Shown here: positions 45,151-51,837 of the stretch, one piece after another
Layout: the number at the start of each line of letters is the position of its first letter
Numbering within the stretch: position 1 is the first letter of the stretch
Source of the DNA: Pseudochelatococcus lubricantis
Lineage (GTDB): Bacteria > Pseudomonadota > Alphaproteobacteria > Rhizobiales > Beijerinckiaceae
Assembly: GCF_042432495.1 (NCBI RefSeq)
Contig: NZ_JBHLXC010000024.1
Coordinates: 1 to 64,000, forward strand
Direction of reading: 5' to 3'
Length of the DNA stretch: 64,000 nt
Notes under the pieces: generated by a model
What the model was told of the DNA's origin: nothing
What the model saw: only the letters and a program-made list of their open reading frames with translations
The model's database searches: none
Program-made: the position numbers and the translations under genes

Positions 45151-46154
45151 CCCGCCGCCTGCTGATCCTTGCCGCGCGTGTGGCGGCCGAAGTCGGGTTC
45201 GGCCGTCTCCTGCCCGAGGTCGATGATGTTGCGCCGGATGGCGCGCGTGCGCGTGAACAGGTCGAACAGCGCCTCGCCATCGCCCCAGCGGATGGCGCGC
45301 GCCAGCGCCGCGATGTCCTCGTTGAAGCGGCCGAGCATCTCCAGCACGGCATCCTTGTTGTTGAGGAACACATCGCGCCACATCGTCGGGTCCGAGGAGG
45401 CGATACGGGTGAAGTCGCGGAAGCCGCCAGCCGAGAACTTGATCACTTCCGACTGCGTCACCGCTTCCAGATCGGCCGCCGTGCCAACGATGTTGTAGGC
45501 GATCAGGTGCGGCACATGGCTGGTGATGGCGAGCACCAGATCGTGGTGCTGCGCCGTCATGAACTCGACATTGGCACCAAGCGCCTCCCAGAGCGCCGCG
45601 ACCGTCGCCACCGCCGACGGATCGGCGTTCTCGGGGGGCGTGACGATCGACCAGCGGTTAACGAACAGCGTGGCGAAGCCCGCGTCCGGCCCGGAATACT
45701 CCGTGCCGGCGACCGGGTGGGCGGGTATCAGGTGGACGGAGGCCGGCAGCAGCGGCCCGGCCTTGTCGATGACGCTCGCCTTGACCGAGCCGACGTCCGA
45801 CACGATGGCGCCGGGCTTCAGGCGGTCCGCAATCTCGCCCGCCACGGACGCAATCGCGCCCACCGGCACGCAGATGATCACGATATCAGTGCCCGCGGCC
45901 GCTTCCGCCGATGTCGGCGCAACCTCGTCCGCAAGGCCGAGTTCCCGCACCCGCTCCCGCACCGCCGGATTGGCGTCGGTAGTGACGAGCGTTCGCGCCA
46001 GCCCGGTTTCCCGCGCCGCGCGCAGGATGGAGGAACCGATAAGCCCCGGCCCGATCACCGCCAGCCGCTCCACCAGTGGCGCGGCACGGCGCTTCAGCCC
46101 CTCGGCCACACTGCTCCCCGCCAAGCTGCGCTCGACCAGCCCCCCTTCAACCAT
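45144..46154 (-). CDS. tyrC: Prephenate/arogenate dehydrogenase
   Basis: A 336-aa NAD(P)-dependent dehydrogenase of tyrosine synthesis. The Rossmann motif is LAVIGPGLIGSSILRAA, and the active-site region includes AHPVAGTEYSGPDAGFA and SHVPHLIAYNIVG. The start is ATG at 46154 (MVEGGLV), overlapping the hisC stop by 8 bp, so translation is coupled. It sits in the hisC-tyrC pair beside the chorismate mutase gene, together making aromatic amino acids. Confidence 0.93.
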   Translation of the reverse strand: MVEGGLVERSLAGSSVAEGLKRRAAPLVERLAVIGPGLIGSSILRAARETGLARTLVTTDANPAVRERVRELGLADEVAPTSAEAAAGTDIVIICVPVGAIASVAGEIADRLKPGAIVSDVGSVKASVIDKAGPLLPASVHLIPAHPVAGTEYSGPDAGFATLFVNRWSIVTPPENADPSAVATVAALWEALGANVEFMTAQHHDLVLAITSHVPHLIAYNIVGTAADLEAVTQSEVIKFSAGGFRDFTRIASSDPTMWRDVFLNNKDAVLEMLGRFNEDIAALARAIRWGDGEALFDLFTRTRAIRRNIIDLGQETAEPDFGRHTRGKDQQAAGQ

Positions 46155-47259
46155 GCGCCTGCCCCATGAAGGCAGCCAGCGCATCGATCAGGAGCCGGTT
46201 CGCCTCCTCGCTTCCCACGGAGATGCGTAGCGCGTGCGGCAGGCCATAGGCGGCGACGGAACGCACGATCAGGCCGCGCGCGGCGAGGAACGCATCGGCG
46301 GCACTGGCATCGCGCCCCTGCTCCTGCGGGAAGTGCACCAGCAGGAAATTCGCGGCACTGGGCGTCACCTCAAGCCCGAGCGCGCGCAGGGCGTTCGTCA
46401 GCCAGTCCAGCCACTGCGTGTTGTAAGCGATGGACGCCGACAGATGCGCCTCGTCGGCGAGCGCGGCTATGCCGGCGGCACTGGCCGGTGTGTTGACATT
46501 GAAGGGGGCGCGAATGCGGTTCAGCGCGTCCGTCACGCCCGCCGGCGCGTAGCACCAGCCGAGCCTCAGCGCCGCGAGTCCGTAGATCTTGGAGAAGGTG
46601 CGCGTCAGGACGACGTTCTCGTTCTCCGACACCAGCTCGGTGCCGGCCGAGTAGTCGTTGGCGCGGGCATACTCGGCATAGGCGCCGTCGAGCACCAGCA
46701 GCACGTCCGGCCGCAGGCCGGCATGCAGGCGCTTCACCTCCGCGAAGGGCAGATAGGTGCCGGTCGGGTTGTTCGGGTTGGCGATGAACACCATCTTCGT
46801 GCGCTCGTTGACATGCGCGAGGATGGCATCGACATCGGTGGTGAGGTTCTTCTCCGGCACGACGACGGCCTCGGCGCCCGCCGCCATGATGGAGATCTTG
46901 TAGACGAGGAAGCCGTGCTCGGTCAGGATGCCCTCGTCGCCCGGCCCCAGATAGGCTTGGGCAAGCAGGTGCAAGATGTCGTCGGAGCCCGCGCCGCACA
47001 CGATCCGCGCCGGATCGAGCCCGAAGCGGCGGCCGATCGCCTCCCGCAACCGCGTGGCCCCGCCGTCGGGATAGGCCTCCGCATGCGCCAGCGTCTCCTG
47101 CGCGGCCCGCAGGGCGGCGGGGCTCGGACCAAGCGGCGTCTCGTTCGACGACAGCTTGTGCACCTTCGCGACACCGTTGGCGGTGCTGCGGCCCGGCACG
47201 TAGGGATCGATCGCAAGGACGCCGGCTTTGGGAACGGGACGGGCAGACAACGCGCTCAT
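46147..47259 (-). CDS. hisC: Histidinol-phosphate/aromatic aminotransferase
   Basis: A 370-aa class-I PLP aminotransferase of the HisC type. The PLP lysine lies in TRTFSKIYGLAALRLGW; other motifs are CGAGSDDILHLLAQAYL, NPNNPTGTY and VLDGAYAEYA. Beside tyrC it may act mainly on prephenate, phenylpyruvate or hydroxyphenylpyruvate as well as imidazole-acetol phosphate. The start is ATG at 47259 (MSALSARP); an in-frame ATG at 47313 is weaker. It lies 91 bp downstream of the chorismate mutase gene on the same strand. Confidence 0.93.
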   Translation of the reverse strand: MSALSARPVPKAGVLAIDPYVPGRSTANGVAKVHKLSSNETPLGPSPAALRAAQETLAHAEAYPDGGATRLREAIGRRFGLDPARIVCGAGSDDILHLLAQAYLGPGDEGILTEHGFLVYKISIMAAGAEAVVVPEKNLTTDVDAILAHVNERTKMVFIANPNNPTGTYLPFAEVKRLHAGLRPDVLLVLDGAYAEYARANDYSAGTELVSENENVVLTRTFSKIYGLAALRLGWCYAPAGVTDALNRIRAPFNVNTPASAAGIAALADEAHLSASIAYNTQWLDWLTNALRALGLEVTPSAANFLLVHFPQEQGRDASAADAFLAARGLIVRSVAAYGLPHALRISVGSEEANRLLIDALAAFMGQAHG

Positions 47260-47351
47260 GACGGAAAGGCTCCAGTACTCAGGCGAATGACGCGACGCGC
47301 CATGATGATTCACGGGGATGATTCGTTAACCGGGACGCTCCGGCGATTGCC

Positions 47352-48254
47352 TCACGGCAGCAGGAAGCGGCGCGCATGGCTGCCGACCTCGGCTGCCTCC
47401 ACACGGCCGACGCGCGCCTGCGCCAGCGCGTTGGAAACGGCATCGGGCCCCGTCTCCCCCGCCACGGCCACGAGCAGCGACAGTCCGCCCTCCACACCGG
47501 CGGAGCCGGTGATTTCCGCGCCGACGGCGGCGAGCGTCTCCTGGATGTCCTCGCGCCATCGCTCCACCTTGGCGGCGACGAGCACGATCTCGCGCACGGC
47601 GGCATCTTCCAGCGGCTTCGACACCACGAACAGCGGCGTGCCGGCCGGATGGTCCGGACGCTCGATGAACGGCAAGCGCGCGATGATCTTGGGCGCGTCA
47701 CGGCCGCGCAGCGCCTCCCACCACGGATGGACGGCGGTTTTCTGATCGGGCCGGAAGATGCCGAGATCCCCCACCGAGCGCGCCACCGCCGAAATCACGG
47801 CCTCCGCGCCCGCGTGCGGCACGTAGGGCACGGTGAAACCGAAATGGAAACGCGCCGAATCACGTATCGGCGCATCGCCGGAGGACACGTCGGCATGCAC
47901 GCTGAAAGGCGCCTGCACGTAGGTGAAGGTCGAGATGATCACGCGCCAGATGTTCTCGGCCGTGTCGAGCGGCAGGATGCCGTGATGGCGCTCCGCGAGA
48001 CGGCGCATCATGTCGGCCTCACGCCCGGGACGGAACGCCTGCCCGGACGACTGCGTGCCCTTGGTCGCGATCAGCGCGTCGACGATCTCGCTGCGTTCGA
48101 TCAGCAGCCGGTGCATCTCGGCGTCGATCCGGTCGATCTCCCCGCGCAGTTCGGCCAGGCGGGCAGCGCTGGTTTTCCCGGTCGTTGCAGATAGGCTCGC
48201 CGCTGGTGTACTCGCCGTTGAAGCGCTCATCCTCGAATCCGTCATCCCCTGCAT
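47352..48254 (-). CDS. Chorismate mutase (AroQ) fused to a degenerate prephenate-dehydratase-like region
   Basis: A 300-aa protein. Residues about 30-115 form an AroQ chorismate mutase (LAELRGEIDRIDAEMHRLL, LIERSEIVDALIATKG, FRPGREADMMRRL). Residues about 135-300 look like the two-lobe dehydratase plus ACT layout of P-proteins (GDLGIFR, then ARLPFIERP and TPLFVVSKPLED), but the catalytic Thr-Arg-Phe motif is not intact (IARLPFI). It may therefore be regulatory rather than catalytic. Several ATGs are possible (48254, 48245, 48230). It is divergent from metX. Confidence 0.85.
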   Translation of the reverse strand: MQGMTDSRMSASTASTPAASLSATTGKTSAARLAELRGEIDRIDAEMHRLLIERSEIVDALIATKGTQSSGQAFRPGREADMMRRLAERHHGILPLDTAENIWRVIISTFTYVQAPFSVHADVSSGDAPIRDSARFHFGFTVPYVPHAGAEAVISAVARSVGDLGIFRPDQKTAVHPWWEALRGRDAPKIIARLPFIERPDHPAGTPLFVVSKPLEDAAVREIVLVAAKVERWREDIQETLAAVGAEITGSAGVEGGLSLLVAVAGETGPDAVSNALAQARVGRVEAAEVGSHARRFLLP

Positions 48255-48407
48255 CCGCGATTATAGGCGGAAGCATTTCTTGTAAACCGCGTCCCGCGAT
48301 ATGCAAAGGTTGAAGTCCATAAAAGGAGGAACGACAGGGGGCGACCGGCACTGCGCGGCGCGCGCTGCCGCCGTTCCCGCCCTTGACAGCGCGCGCGTTC
48401 TGTCGGA

Positions 48408-48429
48408 CATGTTCGGAATAACGAACATG
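48408..48429. promoter_or_regulatory. Perfect inverted repeat in the metX upstream region
   Basis: CATGTTCG-N6-CGAACATG is a perfect 8-bp dyad lying 112 bp before the metX ATG, and 25 bp after a TTGACA -35-like hexamer (48383-48388). It is likely an operator or the -10-overlapping site of a methionine regulator. The regulator cannot be named from sequence. Confidence 0.5.
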
Positions 48430-48540
48430 AGCCGCCCGTATATGAGCCCACCGATGCCATCTCAGGCCCTGAAGCAACGGCATGTTCCGGCGGCCGCTAC
48501 CTGAACCAAACCCTTTCCTGCATTGGATATCGCAAACTCG

Positions 48541-49707
48541 ATGACGGGCGACGCACTGAGATATGCTTCCGTCTCACAGGTCGAATCGCCCGACAGCCTC
48601 GTCGCGCATTTCGGGCCCGAGCGGCCGCTCGTGCTCGACAGCGGGGTGGCGCTTTCGCCTTTTCAGATCGCGTATCAGACCTACGGCACGCTGAACGCTG
48701 CCCGCTCCAACGCGGTGCTGGTCTGCCATGCGCTGACGGGTGACCAGCACGCGGCCAACGTCCACCCGGTCACCGGCAAGCCGGGCTGGTGGAGCACGAT
48801 GATCGGCCCCGGCAGGCCCATCGATACAGACCGCTACTTCGTCGTGTGCTCGAACGTCATCGGCGGTTGCCTCGGCTCGACGGGCCCCTCGTCCGTCAAC
48901 CCGGCGACGGGCCAGCTGTGGGCGCTGGCCTTTCCGCTGGTGACCATCCGCGATATGGTGCGCGCGCAGGCGATGCTGATGGATTATCTCGGCATCGGCA
49001 CGCTGTTCTGCGTCGCCGGCGGCTCGATGGGCGGCATGCAGGTGCTGGAATGGGCGGCCAGCTACCCGGAGCGGGTGTATACGGCCATGCCCATCGCCAC
49101 GGCTGCCATTCATTCGGCCCAGAACATCGCTTTCGGCGAGGTCGGGCGGCAGGCCATCATGGCCGATCCGGACTGGCGCGGCGGGCGCTATCTGGAGGCG
49201 GGCGTGCGCCCGGCGCAGGGGCTGGCGGTGGCGCGCATGGGCGCGCACATCACCTATCTGTCGGAATCGGCGCTGCATCGCAAGTTCGGCCGCCGCCTGC
49301 AGGACCGCGCCGCGCCGACGTTCACTTTCGACGCCGATTTCCAGGTGGAAAGCTACCTGCGCCATCAGGGCGAGGCTTTCGTCGAGCGCTTCGACGCCAA
49401 CAGCTACCTCTACGTCACGCGGGCGATGGACTATTTCGACCTAGCGGGCAGCCACGGCGGCGTGCTCGCAAACGCCTTCCGGGGATCGAAGACGCGCTTC
49501 TGCGTGGCCTCCTTCTCGTCGGACTGGCTGTTTCCGACCAGCGACTCCCGCGCCGTCGTGCATGCGCTCAACGCGGCCGGCGCCTCGGTCAGCTTTGTGG
49601 AAATCCAGAGCGACAAGGGCCATGACGCCTTCCTGCTCGACGAGCCCGAACTGACGGCGACCACCGGCGGCTTCCTGCGCGCGGCGGCGCGCATGCGGGG
49701 CATCTGA
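48541..49707 (+). CDS. metX: Homoserine O-acetyltransferase
   Basis: A 388-aa alpha/beta-hydrolase-fold enzyme that acetylates homoserine for methionine synthesis. The nucleophile elbow is GGSMGGMQVLEWA; HALTGDQHAANV and the late Asp/His region DKGHDAFLLDEP complete the active site. The ATG at 48541 (MTGDALRY) is preferred over the in-frame TTG at 48523. It is followed 6 bp later by metW, as is usual in alphaproteobacteria. Confidence 0.96.
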   Translation: MTGDALRYASVSQVESPDSLVAHFGPERPLVLDSGVALSPFQIAYQTYGTLNAARSNAVLVCHALTGDQHAANVHPVTGKPGWWSTMIGPGRPIDTDRYFVVCSNVIGGCLGSTGPSSVNPATGQLWALAFPLVTIRDMVRAQAMLMDYLGIGTLFCVAGGSMGGMQVLEWAASYPERVYTAMPIATAAIHSAQNIAFGEVGRQAIMADPDWRGGRYLEAGVRPAQGLAVARMGAHITYLSESALHRKFGRRLQDRAAPTFTFDADFQVESYLRHQGEAFVERFDANSYLYVTRAMDYFDLAGSHGGVLANAFRGSKTRFCVASFSSDWLFPTSDSRAVVHALNAAGASVSFVEIQSDKGHDAFLLDEPELTATTGGFLRAAARMRGI

Positions 49708-49713
49708 AAGACC

Positions 49714-50388
49714 ATGCGTATTTCCTCTCCTCGTTTCGAGCACGACGGCGTGCGTCCCGATTATCTGCTGGTGGCGCGCATGGTCGCGCCCGGCTCCAAG
49801 GTGCTCGACGTCGGCTGCGGCGACGGCGCCCTGCTCGACCTGCTGGTGCGCGAGCGCGACGCGGACGGGCGCGGCATCGAGCTGTCGCACGAGGGCGTGA
49901 GCCGCTGCGTGGCGCGCGGTCTTTCGGTCATCCAGGGCGACGCGGACACTGACCTCGCCGACTATCCCGACGATTGTTTCGACTATGTAATCCTCTCGCA
50001 GACACTGCAGGCGACACGCCAGCCGCGCAAGGTGCTGGAGAATCTGCTGCGCATCGGCCGCCGGGCAATCGTCTCGCTGCCCAACTTCGGCCACTGGCGC
50101 GTGCGGGCGCATCTTGCCCTCAAGGGCACGATGCCGGTGACGAAGAATCTGCCGGATACATGGTACGACACGCCGAACATCCATTTCTGCACGATCCGCG
50201 ACTTCGTGGAACTGTGCGACGTCATCGGCGCCGGCATCGAGCGCGCCGTGGCGCTTCACGCCAGCGGGCGCCCCGCGGGAGTCAACGCCCCCTGGTGGTT
50301 CTGGAACCTCTTCGGCACACAGGCCGTCTTCCTGCTCTACCGCAAGGACGAAAACGGCCACCGAACCGCCCATCCCACCAACGAATGA
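49714..50388 (+). CDS. metW: Methionine biosynthesis protein MetW
   Basis: A 224-aa SAM-binding-fold protein with VLDVGCGDGALLDLLV (motif I), FDYVILSQTLQATRQP and VSLPNFGHWRVR, all diagnostic of MetW. MetW is required with MetX for efficient homoserine acetylation in several proteobacteria. The spacing of 6 bp after metX indicates co-transcription. Confidence 0.96.
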   Translation: MRISSPRFEHDGVRPDYLLVARMVAPGSKVLDVGCGDGALLDLLVRERDADGRGIELSHEGVSRCVARGLSVIQGDADTDLADYPDDCFDYVILSQTLQATRQPRKVLENLLRIGRRAIVSLPNFGHWRVRAHLALKGTMPVTKNLPDTWYDTPNIHFCTIRDFVELCDVIGAGIERAVALHASGRPAGVNAPWWFWNLFGTQAVFLLYRKDENGHRTAHPTNE

Positions 50389-50506
50389 CGCCATGCATCA
50401 CGGCACGCAGGCCGCAAGGTGTGGAAACACCAAAAAAGAAATGGCGCAACGGCGAGAAATGCGGTAATCGCATCTGACATATGTTCCCCTCCGCTTCGGG
50501 AACGAT

Positions 50507-50583
50507 GCACCCGTAGCTCAGCTGGATAGAGCGTTGCCCTCCGAAGGCAAAGGTCACACGTTCGAATCGTGTCGGGTGCGCCA
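50507..50583 (+). tRNA. tRNA-Arg (CCG anticodon)
   Basis: A 77-nt plus-strand cloverleaf including CCA. The acceptor stem is GCACCCG/CGGGTGC, the D arm GCTC-AGCTGGATA-GAGC, the anticodon stem TTGCC/GGCAA with loop CTCCGAA (anticodon CCG, codon CGG), and the T arm ACACG-TTCGAAT-CGTGT. It marks the boundary between core genes and the accessory region to its right. Confidence 0.97.
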
Positions 50584-50722
50584 AATATCGCCGATTTCCC
50601 TCTAAAGCCGTCGATAGCCGCCAAAGCCACTACCGCAAGAAGAGCAACAGATGGCCCGCGCCTGAAAAACGCGTAGAAACGGCGGCGTTTGGCGGTGAAA
50701 AAGTTCGAATCGCCACCGGCTA

Positions 50723-51759
50723 GAGCATCGTGCATTCAGACGTATCCGGTGGCTTTGAAATAGTTTCGGCATTCGGCTGTTGAATAGAGGTCGCAGATGT
50801 CCCCGATAGCCTTCCATAGAGCCTCGATGGTGCGGATGGCGCGCGCTCTGAGATGAGCCTTCAGCTTTGAGAAAGCCATCTCGATGGGGTTCAGATCGGG
50901 GCTGTAGGGCGGCAGGAACAGCATCCATGCGCCGCGAGCCTTGATGGCTTCTTCGGCCTTCAGGCTTTTGTGGGCTGAGAGGTTGTCGAGGATGACGACA
51001 TCCCCTTTGGAGAGGGTTGGGGCAAGCTGGGTCTCGACATAAGTTTCAAAGATGCGCCGGTTCATCGGCCTGTCGATCACCCATGGTGCGGTGAGGCCAA
51101 AACACCTCAGGCCTGCCACGAAGGTCTGGGTTTTCCAGTGGCCGAACGGCGCTTTGGAGCGCAGCCGCTGCCCCTTCAGGCATCGGCCGCGTAGGCGGGA
51201 CATCTTCGTCGTGGTTCCGGTTTCGTCGATGAAGACAAGCCGATGCGGCTCAAGCTGCATTCTCGGCCGACGCATGGCCCACTCCGCGCGTGCGGTTGCC
51301 ACGTCGGACCGATCCTGTTCCGAGGCCAGCAGTGTTTTTTTATAGCGATAGCCGTTGCGGATCAGCCAGCGTGAGATCGAGGACGGATCGACGACGGTTC
51401 CCTGCTTCGCCAGTTCAGCCACCAGTTCGGGCATGGTGATGTCGTTCTTTTCCGCCAGCCGGCGCACCAGGAAATCCCTGTGCGGATCGAGCCTCGAATA
51501 GCGCCAACCGCCTACCGGCTTCGGCTCAAGACTGCCCGTCTCACGAAACGCCGCCATCAGTTTCACGACGAAGGAGACCGATACCTCAAAATGAGCCGCC
51601 GCGGCATGACAAGACCCCCCAGCGCCGACAAACCGCAAAACGCGCTCACGAAGATCAAGCGAATAAGATCGCGTCATCTCAAATCACCTCCAATGGAAGT
51701 GAATCATGAAAAACGACAACGGGGAAGGCCAAACAATTCTATCAGAACGCACAGCGCTC
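50723..51759 (-). mobile_element. IS630-family insertion sequence, intact with TA target duplications
   Basis: A 1037-bp element. The ends are imperfect inverted repeats: the left begins GAGCATCGTGCATTCAGA and the right, read inward, begins GAGCGCTGTGCGTTCTGA. TA lies immediately outside both ends (50721-50722 and 51760-51761), as expected for IS630/Tc1-type insertion. It encodes one complete transposase and sits between tRNA-Arg and the 3' end of the gasdermin operon without breaking a recognisable gene. Confidence 0.88.
50736..51677 (-). CDS. IS630 family transposase
   Basis: A 313-aa transposase in a single frame, apparently functional. The N-terminal helix-turn-helix is SYSLDLRERVLRFVGAGGS with a second HTH ending SISRWLIRNGYRYKKT. 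DDE catalytic motifs are VFIDETGTTTKM (first Asp), VILDNLSAHKS (second Asp) and PPYSPDLNPIEMAFSKLK (final Glu). Confidence 0.95.
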   Translation of the reverse strand: MTRSYSLDLRERVLRFVGAGGSCHAAAAHFEVSVSFVVKLMAAFRETGSLEPKPVGGWRYSRLDPHRDFLVRRLAEKNDITMPELVAELAKQGTVVDPSSISRWLIRNGYRYKKTLLASEQDRSDVATARAEWAMRRPRMQLEPHRLVFIDETGTTTKMSRLRGRCLKGQRLRSKAPFGHWKTQTFVAGLRCFGLTAPWVIDRPMNRRIFETYVETQLAPTLSKGDVVILDNLSAHKSLKAEEAIKARGAWMLFLPPYSPDLNPIEMAFSKLKAHLRARAIRTIEALWKAIGDICDLYSTAECRNYFKATGYV

Positions 51760-51837
51760 TAGTAATCGCCTTTGACACAAAGAAGAAATCAAGTTCATCT
51801 AGGTATGATTTTGGCAACAGCTTCGAGCTAGTTTCGA

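Noticed and set aside
48255..48540. SAM-II or other SAM riboswitch before metX
   Set aside because: The conserved SAM-II core segments (GCTAAA-type and GCAAGCGCG-type) are not found; only a DNA dyad is visible.
50389..50450. Terminator after metW (GGTGT-GGAA-ACACC)
   Set aside because: The 5-bp hairpin is followed by A residues rather than T on the coding strand, so it does not fit a plus-strand terminator.
50282..50584. 100-codon minus-strand ORF over metW and tRNA-Arg
   Set aside because: Translated tRNA sequence (MAHPTRFERV type), not a gene.
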